Source: Aurantimonas sp036252795
GTDB taxonomy: Bacteria > Pseudomonadota > Alphaproteobacteria > Rhizobiales > Rhizobiaceae
Length of the DNA: 33,652 bases
Reading direction: 5' to 3'
Assembly: GCA_036252795.1 (NCBI GenBank)
Contig: DASYHY010000228.1
Location: 1-33,652, forward strand
The position numbers and the translations under genes were made by a program. The notes under the pieces are model-generated. The model saw only the letters and a program-made list of their open reading frames with translations. It was not told the DNA's origin and did no database searches. Every line of letters begins with the position of its first letter. Positions within the stretch are counted from its first letter, which is position 1. Below are positions 26,807 to 33,652 of the stretch, piece by piece.

Positions 26807-28528
26807 CTAATATGAGACGAGGAGCGACTTGCCGTCGTCGCCGAAGTCCGGCTTGACCCGCAGGAGGGCCGCCGAACGGCGGATGATCGCCGCCACTGTC
26901 GGGGCCGCGTTGAGACCGGCCGTCGCGCTGTACTTGCCCTCCTCCGGCTTCGGTTCGTCGATCACCACGAGCACGACGTAGCGCGGCGCATCCATCGGGA
27001 AGGCGGCGAGATAGGCGTTGAAGCGCACGCCCGAATCATAGCGGCCGTTCACCACCTTCTCGGCCGTTCCAGTCTTGCCGCCGACCCGCAGGCCCGGAAC
27101 CAGGGCGTTGCGGCCGGAACCGGTCTCGCCGTTCAGCTTGAACAGATAGCGCATCAGGTCGCTGGTCTCCGGCGAAACCACCCGCGTCGCCAGTTGCTCG
27201 GCCGCATCCTTCGTCCGCGGCAGGAAGGTGGGCGGTATCAGCTTGCCGCCGTTCACCAGCGCCGCGGCCGCCACGGCCGTCTGCAGCGGCGTCGTCGAGA
27301 CGCCGTGACCGAACGAGATCGTCACCGAGTTGATCTGCTTCCAGACCTTTGGCTGGGTCGGCGTCGCCACTTCGGGCAGTTCCGTCGGCGTTCGTGTCAG
27401 CAGGCCGACGCGGGTGAGGAACTCCTTGTGCCCTTCGATTCCGACCGCTTCGGCTTCCTTGGCGGTGCCGATATTGGACGAATAGATGAACACCTCGGGC
27501 ACCGAGAGCACCCGCTTCTTGCCGTGGAAGTCGGAGATGGTGAAGCCGCCGATGCGGATCGGCCGCGAGGCGTCGAAGGAATCGGTGATCTTCACCTTGC
27601 CGGAGTCGAGCGCCATCGCCGTGGTGAAGGTCTTGAAGGTGGAGCCCATCTCGTAGAGGCCGGCCGACATCCGGTTCATCCGGTCCTTGTCCAGTGCCTG
27701 GGCCGGCTCGTTGGGGTCGTAGTCCGGCAGCGAGGTCATGGCGACCACCTCGCCGGTCTCGACATCGAGCACCACGCCGCCCGCGGCGATCGCCTGGTAG
27801 CGCTTCATGGCGGCGGCCAGTTCGTCGCGCACGATGTGCTGGACGCGCAGGTCGAGCGAGAGCTGCACCGGCTCGAGTTCGGTACCGACGGCCAGCCCGG
27901 AGGACTGGAGGGCGAGGTAGCCCTGGTCGTCGATGTACTTCTCCATGCCCGCCGTGCCCTGGTTGTCGACGTTGACATGGCCGGTGACGAAGCCCGCGGT
28001 GCTGCCGCCCGGATAGAAGCGCCGCTTCTCGGTGCGGAAGCCGATGCCGGGAATGCCAAGGTCGAGAATCGCCTGCTGCTGGCTGGGCGTCAGCTCGCGC
28101 CGCAGCCATGCGAAGCCCGCCTTGCTCGCGAGCCGGCGATAGAGCCATCTGGGGTCGAGATCAGGCAGCACGCTGAGCAGCAGCTCGCTGGCCTCGTCCG
28201 GGTCGATGATCCGCCGCGGCTCGGCGAAGAGCGAGGCGGTCCTGATGTCGGTGGCCAGCACCTCGCCGTTGCGGTCGATCAGGTCGGGACGTGTCGCCAT
28301 GAACTGGTCGCGCGCGACGTAGGTCGCCGCGTCCGTCGGTACCGCGCCCCACATCACCAGGCGGCCGCCGATCACACCGTAGATCGCCACGAAGAGACCG
28401 ATGGCCAGCGTGATGCGGCCGCGATTCCTTGGATGACCTACCCGGCGGCGGCGGCCGAAGGGATCATGCTCGGGCAGGCTGGGGCCGGCAGCCGGGTTCG
28501 AGCGGATGAATTTGGGGAAGTTCTTCAT
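26807..28528 (-). CDS. ftsI: Septal peptidoglycan transpeptidase FtsI (PBP3)
   Basis: Class B penicillin-binding protein that crosslinks septal peptidoglycan as partner of FtsW. The 573 residues have a basic cytoplasmic tail, one membrane anchor (about 38-60), a pedestal domain with RPDLIDRNGEVLATDI (80-95) and the transpeptidase domain. The active-site motifs are STFK (296-299, S296 the nucleophile), SSN (350-352) and KTGT (485-488). The ATG overlaps the ftsL stop as ATGA. The frame stays open far upstream through ftsL into rsmH, but that is high-GC chance, and only the part from 28528 is FtsI. Confidence 0.97.
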   Translation of the reverse strand: MKNFPKFIRSNPAAGPSLPEHDPFGRRRRVGHPRNRGRITLAIGLFVAIYGVIGGRLVMWGAVPTDAATYVARDQFMATRPDLIDRNGEVLATDIRTASLFAEPRRIIDPDEASELLLSVLPDLDPRWLYRRLASKAGFAWLRRELTPSQQQAILDLGIPGIGFRTEKRRFYPGGSTAGFVTGHVNVDNQGTAGMEKYIDDQGYLALQSSGLAVGTELEPVQLSLDLRVQHIVRDELAAAMKRYQAIAAGGVVLDVETGEVVAMTSLPDYDPNEPAQALDKDRMNRMSAGLYEMGSTFKTFTTAMALDSGKVKITDSFDASRPIRIGGFTISDFHGKKRVLSVPEVFIYSSNIGTAKEAEAVGIEGHKEFLTRVGLLTRTPTELPEVATPTQPKVWKQINSVTISFGHGVSTTPLQTAVAAAALVNGGKLIPPTFLPRTKDAAEQLATRVVSPETSDLMRYLFKLNGETGSGRNALVPGLRVGGKTGTAEKVVNGRYDSGVRFNAYLAAFPMDAPRYVVLVVIDEPKPEEGKYSATAGLNAAPTVAAIIRRSAALLRVKPDFGDDGKSLLVSY

Positions 28529-28881
28529 CGCACCACGGATCCGCTGTTGTCGGCGTAGCCGCCGAGCGTGTCGTTCTGGTCCGGGACCAGATTGACCGGC
28601 CGCGCCGGCAGTTCGTCGGGCTCGACAACCTGATCGGGCCGCATCGGCTTCAGCTGCAGCTCCGTCTCGAAAGCCTGGACCAGCCTCTGGAGGCGCGGCG
28701 GCTGGTCGAGCAGGCTCCAGTCCGCTTCCAGAAGCTGAATGGTCTCCTTCTCGAGCGCGATGCGGCGCTCCACCTGCGCAAGTTCCGCCTCGACGGTCTC
28801 GGCCTGGTGCTTGATCTGGTAGGTCCAGGCCGCGGCGGAGATCATCACCGCGATCAGTACGACGTCGATCGTCTTCAGCAT
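28525..28881 (-). CDS. ftsL: Cell division protein FtsL
   Basis: A small bitopic divisome protein that works with FtsB and FtsQ to activate FtsWI. The 118 residues show a single membrane span right at the N-terminus (about 5-22, VVLIAVMISAAAWTY) followed by a charged heptad-like stretch (about 28-55) suited to a coiled coil, and a Pro-rich tail. Sequence conservation is low in this family, so the call rests on size, topology and its place between rsmH and ftsI. It starts five bases after the rsmH stop and overlaps ftsI by four bases. Confidence 0.9.
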   Translation of the reverse strand: MLKTIDVVLIAVMISAAAWTYQIKHQAETVEAELAQVERRIALEKETIQLLEADWSLLDQPPRLQRLVQAFETELQLKPMRPDQVVEPDELPARPVNLVPDQNDTLGGYADNSGSVVR

Positions 28882-28886
28882 CGGGA

Positions 28887-29921
28887 TCAGTCTCCGGTCT
28901 CTGGCAGATCGGCAAGGGAAGGAAGGGCGGCGAAATCCAGCGCGCCGCTGGCGCCGCGCGGCGGCTCGGCGGTCCGGATGCCGCTGCGCAGCTTGGCGGA
29001 TCGGGCGCGCGGATTGTGCCGCGCCTCCTCGTCGCTCGCGGCGACGGCCTTGTTGCGTGCATCGAAGGTCTGCGACGGGGGCGCAGCGTCCGGCAGATGG
29101 CGCGAGCCGGACGGCGGCGAGGAGCGATCGCGCAGGAAGCGCTTGACGATGCGGTCTTCCAGCGAGTGGAAGGTGACGACCACCAGCCGCCCGCCCGGCG
29201 CGAGCACCTGCTCGGCCGCCACCAGCGCCCGTGCCAGTTCGCCGAGCTCGTCGTTGACGAAGATGCGCAGCGCCTGGAAGCTGCGCGTCGCCGGATCGAT
29301 CTTGTCCTTGGCCGAGCGCCCCACCACCCGGCCGACGACGCCGGCGAGGTCCATCGTCCGCTCGAAGGGCCGCTCATCGCGGCGCGCCACGATCGCCCGC
29401 GCAATCCGCCCGGCCTGGCGCTCCTCGCCGTAGAAGCCGAGCACCCGCGCCAGATCGCCGACCTTGAGCCGGTTGACGACGTCGGCCGCCGTCGGACCCG
29501 ACCCGCTCATCCGCATGTCGAGCGGGCCGTCCTTCTGGAAGGAAAAGCCCCGCTCGGCCGTGTCGATCTGCATCGAGGAGACGCCGATGTCGAGGACGAT
29601 CCCATCGACGCTGCCGCCACGCGCCTTCACGATGGCGGCGAGATCGCCGAACCGTCCCTCGACCGCCGTCAGCCGGCTGCCGGGCTGCTCGGCGAGTTCA
29701 CGGGCGGTGGCGATCGCGGAAGGATCGCGGTCGACGGCGATGACGGATGCGCCTGCCGCGAGAATGGCACGGGTGTAGCCGCCATTGCCGAACGTGCCGT
29801 CGACGACGGTCTCGCCCGCCGCGGGCTGCAGGGCGGCAAGAACCTCGGCGAGAAGCACCGGAAGATGACGGGCTGGTCCGCCAGCGGAGGGTCCCTCAAC
29901 CCCGCCGCCGCCCGTCGTCAT
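28887..29921 (-). CDS. rsmH: 16S rRNA (cytosine-1402-N4)-methyltransferase RsmH (MraW)
   Basis: SAM-dependent enzyme that N4-methylates C1402 in the ribosomal P site. The 344 residues open HLPVLLAEVLAALQP, then the SAM-binding VDGTFGNGGYTRAIL, VLDIGVSSMQID, GPLDMRM and the C-terminal TFHSLEDRIVKRFL block, all diagnostic. The insertion domain between these is also present. The ATG at 29921 overlaps the mraZ stop as ATGA. In E. coli RsmH counteracts MraZ toxicity; coupling of the two genes here would keep their ratio fixed, which is inference. Confidence 0.97.
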   Translation of the reverse strand: MTTGGGGVEGPSAGGPARHLPVLLAEVLAALQPAAGETVVDGTFGNGGYTRAILAAGASVIAVDRDPSAIATARELAEQPGSRLTAVEGRFGDLAAIVKARGGSVDGIVLDIGVSSMQIDTAERGFSFQKDGPLDMRMSGSGPTAADVVNRLKVGDLARVLGFYGEERQAGRIARAIVARRDERPFERTMDLAGVVGRVVGRSAKDKIDPATRSFQALRIFVNDELGELARALVAAEQVLAPGGRLVVVTFHSLEDRIVKRFLRDRSSPPSGSRHLPDAAPPSQTFDARNKAVAASDEEARHNPRARSAKLRSGIRTAEPPRGASGALDFAALPSLADLPETGD

Positions 29922-30379
29922 TCCGGTGTTCTCGCCGAAACGGCCGCGCCGGAGCGAGAGGCGAGAAGCCGCTCGCGGGCCTCGTTCCGGTAGGCCTCGA
30001 AATGGTCCGGCTCCCAGAGCTGGAAGTAGTCGCGCGCGCCCACGAAGGCGACGCGATCCTTGATGCCGGTATGGGAGCGGATGAAGTCGGTCATCATGAT
30101 CCGGCCCTCCGAGTCGAACTTCAGGTAGGTGCCGTCGCCGAAGGCGAAGATCGACAGGTCCTGGAAAGCCTCGCTGAACGGGTCCTGCGCATCCATCCGC
30201 CGCTCGAACCGCTCCATCAGTTCCGGCCCGCCCACGTCCATCACCGGATGGGTCAGCGACCGCATCGCGAACAGATCCCGGATCCCCCGCGCCGCGATCA
30301 CCTGCCGGAAGGCAGCCGGCACCGACACGCGGCCCTTGGCGTCGATATTGTGCACGAAGTTGGAGAGAAACCGGTCCAT
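29918..30379 (-). CDS. mraZ: Transcriptional regulator MraZ
   Basis: AbrB-like DNA-binding protein that regulates the dcw operon, acting as a repressor in E. coli. The 153 residues hold two tandem MraZ repeats: the first with DAKGRVSVPAAFR (13-25), the second degenerate with DSEGRIMMTDFIR. It is the first gene of the dcw cluster. Four TGGG repeats spaced exactly ten bases apart at 30559-30592 are its likely own operator. The 180-base leader is unusually long and contains hairpins. The start at 30379 gives the conserved opening MDRFLSNFVHNID. Confidence 0.96.
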   Translation of the reverse strand: MDRFLSNFVHNIDAKGRVSVPAAFRQVIAARGIRDLFAMRSLTHPVMDVGGPELMERFERRMDAQDPFSEAFQDLSIFAFGDGTYLKFDSEGRIMMTDFIRSHTGIKDRVAFVGARDYFQLWEPDHFEAYRNEARERLLASRSGAAVSARTPE

Positions 30380-30521
30380 CAGCCGCCAACTGCCGGGATG
30401 CGACCGGTTCGCATGTCATCAAAGCCCCCGCTTTGTCGCCCGTCCGCAGGCACAGATTCACCCCGGCGGACGAAGCCCGCCACTCGCTCACCGCCGTCCC
30501 GGAGGACGGAATCCGATGCCT

Positions 30522-30542
30522 AAAAACCGGGCTGAAGAGCCC
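30522..30542 (-). terminator. Terminator-like hairpin in the mraZ leader (possible attenuator)
   Basis: On the minus strand GGGCT-CTTC-AGCCC (30542-30529) is followed by GG and then five T residues (30526-30522). This is the shape of a short intrinsic terminator. It lies 17 bases downstream of the MraZ repeats and about 140 bases upstream of the mraZ ATG, so it could attenuate the dcw transcript. The stem is only five pairs and the T-run is offset by two bases. Confidence 0.45.
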
Positions 30543-30558
30543 CTCGTTCGATGACATT

Positions 30559-30592
30559 TGGGATAACATGGGCGACCATGGGCGTCAATGGG
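30559..30592. promoter_or_regulatory. MraZ operator: four TGGG repeats at 10-base spacing
   Basis: On the plus strand TGGG begins at 30559, 30569, 30579 and 30589, an exact helical-turn period. Three repeats are preceded by CA or AA. Established work in E. coli shows MraZ binding TGGGN direct repeats separated by five bases between the promoter and mraZ. Here the repeats read on the strand opposite to mraZ and sit just downstream of a possible -10 element. Confidence 0.75.
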
Positions 30593-30602
30593 AAGCGCCG
30601 GC

Positions 30603-30608
30603 TCTATA
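30603..30608 (-). promoter_or_regulatory. Possible -10 element of the mraZ promoter
   Basis: TATAGA on the minus strand lies 11 bases upstream of the MraZ repeats, placing the start site at about 30596. No good -35 is seen at 16-18 bases; an activator such as CtrA could compensate. This is a weak call. Confidence 0.3.
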
Positions 30609-30646
30609 CTTGCGAGGCATCTCCCAAGAGTCTTAAATCCGAGGGC

Positions 30647-30662
30647 TTAACGGCCTATTAAC
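30647..30662 (-). promoter_or_regulatory. CtrA-type box upstream of mraZ
   Basis: TTAA (30647-30650), seven bases, TTAAC (30658-30662) is a perfect match to the CtrA consensus on the plus strand. It is about 270 bases upstream of the mraZ ATG and 40-60 bases upstream of the proposed -10. GANTC sites lie on both sides, at 30628-30632 and 30687-30691. Confidence 0.7.
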
Positions 30663-30880
30663 ATTGACGTTTCGCAAACAGGCACAGAATCGACCAAGAG
30701 GAAGCCCGGCTTGCGGCAGCATCACGAGCGCCCTGCAAGCGCTGGGAAAAGAACGCGGAACTGCGAAAGTTTAGCCACCTGCAGATCGGGTGGCGCGGCA
30801 TCCCATGGCGAACGCCTTCGAGCCCGGGGTCGCCCCATGGCTGCAGACACGTGCGCGGGTCTGGTAGTTCGGGCGAATGC

Positions 30881-31321
30881 GGTGCCAGTCGGCCTGTAAG
30901 CCGGGTTCTGTCGGGCGGCGATGAGGCCGCCGTGCGACCATTCCTCTGGGACGGCGCTTGCGCGCCGCCTCGAGCAACCTACCCGGACGACCGGCCCGGA
31001 GAGGGCTGGCTCCCGCCTTTCGGCAGGCTCCGCGTCGTCCCTATTCGGTCTTGCTCCCGGTGGGGTTTGCCGTGCCGCCGCCGTTGCCGGAAGCGCGGTG
31101 GGCTCTTACCCCACCGTTTCACCCTTACCCCGCCATCACTGCGGCTCGCGGGCGCCATGGCCGGTGAGCCGCACTAAAGGCGGGGCGGTCTGTTTTCTGT
31201 GGCACTTTCCCTGGGGTCGCCCCCGCCGGACGTTATCCGGCACCGTTTCTCCGTGGAGCCCGGACTTTCCTCCCCCGCCGTCTTTCGACATGTGACGGGA
31301 GCGGTCGCACGGCCGACTGGC
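30881..31321 (-). ncRNA. rnpB: RNase P RNA, class A
   Basis: The catalytic RNA that trims tRNA 5' ends. On the minus strand the 5' domain has the universal GAGGAAAGTCCGGGCTCC (31272-31255), later GGGTGAAACGGTGGGGTAAG, ACAGAAAACAGACCGCC (31200-31184) and the 3' conserved end AGAACCCGGCTTACAGGCCG. Helix P1 forms from GCCAGTCGGCC (31321-31311) and the 3' GGCCGACTGGC (ending about 30882), which sets both ends; the total of about 440 bases is normal for proteobacteria. A TTGACA promoter lies just upstream. Exact ends are uncertain by a few bases. Confidence 0.95.
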
Positions 31322-31327
31322 CGTGCC

Positions 31328-31356
31328 TAGGTGTCCGCGGCAGGGCGCGATGTCAA
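31328..31356 (-). promoter_or_regulatory. rnpB promoter
   Basis: A perfect -35 TTGACA (minus strand, 31356-31351), a 17-base spacer, then CACCTA (31333-31328) as a poor -10. A start seven bases on would fall at about 31321, exactly where helix P1 requires the RNA to begin. Confidence 0.6.
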
Positions 31357-31420
31357 CCGCGCACTGCGAATGTTTCAGTGCGGCGCCGCGCTGGTCGACG
31401 CCGTTCGCCGTCGCCGCGCT

Positions 31421-31927
31421 TCAGGCGCGGGCGAGTTCCCGCTCGACCTTCGAGCAATAGCGGCGCGAGACGGGATTCATGCGCTTGGCGTAGTGGCCGG
31501 CATTGTACTTGAGGATCGTGCCGCAGGTGCTGCCGTCGCCGCGCTGCATCGCGCCGGCGAGATAGCGCATCCCCCATTTGATGTTGGTGGCAGGATCGTA
31601 GAGCGCCTTGGCCGAACCGCGGAAGCCCATGCCGCGCGCCGTCGCCGGCTTGATCTGCATCAGCCCCACCTCGCCGGCAGCGCCGGTCACGTGCGGGCGG
31701 TAGCTGCTCTCGATGTTCACGACGGCGTGGGCGAGCGCGATCGGAATGGCGTTCGCCTTGGCTTCGGCCGCGATGATGTTGGCGAACGGCCGTGTGGCGA
31801 AACGCTCCAGTGCGGCGACCTGGACGTTACCCGCTTCATTCCCCCCGCTTGCGGGACCGGCCACGGAAGCGGTCGTCAGGCCGAGCGCGATCGTCGCGGC
31901 GAGAGCCGCGGCAGTCAGTCTTGTCAT
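31421..31927 (-). CDS. Small exported lytic transglycosylase (SLT domain)
   Basis: A periplasmic muramidase-like enzyme that cleaves glycan strands, forming 1,6-anhydro ends. The 168 residues start with a signal peptide (LTAAALAATIALGLTTASVA, probable cleavage after residue 23). The SLT domain follows: catalytic glutamate E73 in NIESSY, GEVGLMQIKPATA, the DPATNIKWGMRYLAGA helix and LKYNAGHY. It is small, with little beyond the catalytic core, unlike E. coli Slt70. An eight-base inverted repeat lies 19 bases upstream of the ATG. Its neighbours rnpB and the amidase gene share its strand. Confidence 0.9.
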   Translation of the reverse strand: MTRLTAAALAATIALGLTTASVAGPASGGNEAGNVQVAALERFATRPFANIIAAEAKANAIPIALAHAVVNIESSYRPHVTGAAGEVGLMQIKPATARGMGFRGSAKALYDPATNIKWGMRYLAGAMQRGDGSTCGTILKYNAGHYAKRMNPVSRRYCSKVERELARA

Positions 31928-31945
31928 GGAAACCCCAATGTTGCT

Positions 31946-31973
31946 TGTCGCCCAACCCCTTGAACGGGCGACA
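31946..31973. repeat. Inverted repeat upstream of the lytic transglycosylase gene
   Basis: Perfect eight-base arms TGTCGCCC (31946-31953) and GGGCGACA (31966-31973) around 12 bases, 19-46 bases before the ATG. It could be an operator for an unknown regulator or a 5' leader hairpin. Confidence 0.4.
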
Positions 31974-32065
31974 CATTCCCCTCGCCGAGCATTCGCTGCA
32001 GCTGCGAGGACCGCTATGTGCGGGGCAAAATCACCGCCAATGTGACGGCGCCATCACGCCGTATT

Positions 32066-32878
32066 TCAGGCTGTAACAATTGAGGCGCCGCGCGCCGGCT
32101 CCAGCCCCTGTTTCGGAGCGCGGAAGGGGGAGCGGGGCAGCTGCGTGAGCAACCGGTGCAGGGTCTCGACGGTGGAGGCGTCGGCCACCCCGTCCACCCG
32201 CTCGCGGCGGAAATGTCGCTGGAAGGCCACCGTGGCCAGACGCGTTGTCTCGCCGAAGTTCCCGTCGATCGGCACCGCGTAGCCATAGGCCGCCAGCAGC
32301 GCCTGGAAGGCGGCGACGGGCTCGCCCCGGTCGCCGAGCCCGAAGAAGCGGCCGCCGGAGATCGGGGCGGGATCGACATGATGGCCGAGACCGGCGGAAA
32401 AGAGTTGATCCCATGGGAACTTTTCACCCGGGTCCGACTTCCGCGCGGGGGCGATGTCCGAGTGCGCCAGCAGTCTTTCTGCCGGAATTGCCCACCGTCT
32501 GGCACAATCTGCGCACAATTCGATGACGGCGCGGATCTGCGCGTCCGGGTACGGCGGATAGCCGCCGTCATGGCCGAGATTGACGATCTCGATCCCGATC
32601 GACCGCGAGTTGATGTCGGCCTGCCCCCGCCACTCCCCCACGCCGGCATGCCAGGCGCGCCGCGATTCCGGGACCATCTGGATCACCCGGCCGTCCTCGT
32701 GGACGACGTAGTGGGACGACACTCCGCTGCCGGGATCGCGCAGCCAGCGCACCGCGTCGTCGCCGCTGCCCATGCCGGTATAGTGCAGGAGCAGCATGTC
32801 CGGACCGCCCGGCATGCGCCGTTCGTTATGGTTGGCGGAGGCGACGATGGCGTCGACGAACGGCGAATCCGGGATCAA
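32066..32878 (-). CDS. N-acetylmuramoyl-L-alanine amidase with peptidoglycan-binding domain
   Basis: Zinc amidase of the Amidase_2 (AmpD/AmiD) family that cuts the MurNAc-L-Ala bond. The 270 residues have zinc ligands H32 (LLLHYTG), H139 and D149 (AHSDIAPARKSDPG), E97 (GIEIVN) and K147 in the active site, then a PG_binding_1 domain (about 178-248, AAFQALLAAYGY...GNFGETT). No signal peptide or lipobox is visible, so a cytoplasmic recycling role like AmpD is possible, although the domain layout is that of AmiD. The start is a TTG overlapping the upstream stop (TTGA), with GGAA upstream; the next ATG (residue 22) would clip the fold. Confidence 0.87.
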   Translation of the reverse strand: MIPDSPFVDAIVASANHNERRMPGGPDMLLLHYTGMGSGDDAVRWLRDPGSGVSSHYVVHEDGRVIQMVPESRRAWHAGVGEWRGQADINSRSIGIEIVNLGHDGGYPPYPDAQIRAVIELCADCARRWAIPAERLLAHSDIAPARKSDPGEKFPWDQLFSAGLGHHVDPAPISGGRFFGLGDRGEPVAAFQALLAAYGYAVPIDGNFGETTRLATVAFQRHFRRERVDGVADASTVETLHRLLTQLPRSPFRAPKQGLEPARGASIVTA

Positions 32879-33588
32879 GCGGCGTTCCGGCTGGCGATCG
32901 CGTGATAGGCTTCGTTGATCGCCTTCATCCGCTCGTTGGCGATGAACATGAACTCGTCCGGCACCCCGCGCGCCGAAAGCCGGTCCGGATGGTTCTCCCG
33001 CGCCAGCGTCAGATAGCGGGCCCGCGCCTCCTCGCGCGGCGCATCGGCGCTAATCCCGAGAACCGCATAAGGGTTGTCCGGCCCGAGGATGTGGCGGTCG
33101 CGGATCTGGGTGAATTCGCTCTCGCTCAACCCGAAATGCCGCGCCACCTCGTTGAGGAAGGCGAGTTCGTGCTCGTGCACCAGCCCATCCGCCTTGGCGA
33201 TGTGGAAGAGACCGTCGAGGACGTCGCAGAGGATCTGGCAGTCGCCCTCCTCCTCGCGGCAGAGCGCCTGCAGGCGCGCCGCATAGAACTCGAAGCCCGC
33301 AATGTCCTGTTTGGCGATGTCGTAGAGACGAAAGACGTTGCGCAGCTCCGCCGGCGGTATCTCCAGGATCTGCTGGAAGGCAGCGACCTCGCGCTGCGAG
33401 ACGACCCCGTCGGCTTTCGCCATCTTGGCGGAGAGGGCGATCACCGCGACGCTGAAGGCCACGCCCCGCCGCGTTTCCCGATCGCCGGCGAACAGCGCGC
33501 GGATGCGCTCGACGATGGCTTCGAGCGTGGCCCGGCCCCCGGCCGGGATCGACTGCAGCAAGGCGCTGAGGCTGGAAAAGATCTGCAT
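32875..33588 (-). CDS. TerB / DnaJ-domain protein (DjlA-like)
   Basis: 237 residues with an N-terminal alpha-helical TerB domain (about 42-165, containing the repeated KADGVVSQRE and KADGLVHEHE acidic motifs) and a C-terminal J domain (about 172-237) with NPYAVLGIS and the essential HPD at 200-202. J-domain proteins stimulate DnaK; the TerB part is shared with DjlA. Unlike E. coli DjlA, no N-terminal membrane anchor is evident. The ATG at 33588 is preferred over a TTG at 33609. The stop overlaps the amidase TTG start by four bases, so the two are co-translated. Confidence 0.88.
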   Translation of the reverse strand: MQIFSSLSALLQSIPAGGRATLEAIVERIRALFAGDRETRRGVAFSVAVIALSAKMAKADGVVSQREVAAFQQILEIPPAELRNVFRLYDIAKQDIAGFEFYAARLQALCREEEGDCQILCDVLDGLFHIAKADGLVHEHELAFLNEVARHFGLSESEFTQIRDRHILGPDNPYAVLGISADAPREEARARYLTLARENHPDRLSARGVPDEFMFIANERMKAINEAYHAIASRNAA

Positions 33589-33652
33589 CCGATGAGTCAC
33601 CGCAATCAACGGAGATGATTATCGGCCAAGCGTTGCTGCGACGCAAACGGGG

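Larger units (their letters stand above)
30380..30880. other. Regulatory region between rnpB and mraZ
   Basis: 501 bases with no protein gene. From mraZ outward it holds a leader with perfect stem-loops at 30441-30472 (CGTCCGC/GCGGACG) and 30494-30509 (CCGTCC/GGACGG), a terminator-like hairpin, the MraZ repeats, a possible -10 and a CtrA box. GANTC sites, the CcrM methylation target, are at 30455, 30509, 30628 and 30687. The 200 bases next to rnpB show only a weak six-base stem (30774-30794) that might end rnpB transcription. Confidence 0.7.

Noticed and set aside
28529..29404. The ftsI frame stays open for 292 codons upstream, through ftsL and into rsmH, suggesting a fusion protein.
   Set aside because: The extension is low-complexity Arg/Ser/Pro sequence out of frame with conserved ftsL and rsmH. 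The FtsI start at 28528 overlaps the ftsL stop as expected.
30921..31295. Open frames on the plus strand across the rnpB locus.
   Set aside because: They are antisense to a clearly conserved RNase P RNA and carry no protein motif.

Overview
The window is chromosomal DNA from a GC-rich alphaproteobacterium, most likely a member of Hyphomicrobiales (Rhizobiales). The evidence is the gene order mraZ-rsmH-ftsL-ftsI-murE-murF-mraY-murD-ftsW-murG-murC-murB-(gap)-ddl-ftsQ-ftsA-ftsZ-lpxC-bamD-recN-ligA, an FtsZ with a very long linker, a class A RNase P RNA just upstream of mraZ, and two perfect CtrA-type boxes (TTAA-N7-TTAAC). The family or genus cannot be fixed from the sequence alone. I see no insertion sequence, prophage, CRISPR array or tRNA, and the whole region reads as vertically inherited core genome.

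Layout from left to right. Position 1-145 holds the N-terminus of an exported protein on the minus strand. Four plus-strand genes follow in two coupled pairs: adhC-fghA (glutathione-dependent formaldehyde oxidation) and a GntA/YqcI-YcgG-like heme N-hydroxylase homologue followed by a DUF1989 (urea carboxylase-associated) protein. From 3862 to the right end every gene is on the minus strand. Read in transcription order (right to left) they are: a TerB/DnaJ protein and a peptidoglycan amidase; a small lytic transglycosylase; rnpB; a regulatory region; the division and cell wall (dcw) cluster from mraZ to ftsZ; lpxC; bamD; and recN, a flavin monooxygenase and ligA.

The dcw cluster makes the peptidoglycan precursor (MurA is not in the window; MurB to MurF, MraY, MurG and Ddl are) and the division machine (FtsL, I, W, Q, A, Z). 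Many of its genes overlap by four bases (ATGA) or lie within a few bases, so translation is probably coupled. It appears to be at least two regulatory blocks. mraZ to murB begins after a regulatory region at about 30522-30662, with a CtrA box, four MraZ-type TGGG repeats at exact 10-base spacing and a terminator-like hairpin in the mraZ leader. ddl-ftsQ-ftsA-ftsZ begins after a 427-base gap carrying a second perfect CtrA box and ends at a strong intrinsic terminator after ftsZ.

The most notable points are the matched CtrA boxes at both dcw control points, the MraZ operator array with a possible attenuator beside it, and the GntA-like/DUF1989 pair next to the formaldehyde genes. I found no clearly new multi-gene defence or mobile system. 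The GntA-like/DUF1989 pair is the best candidate for uncharacterised chemistry.
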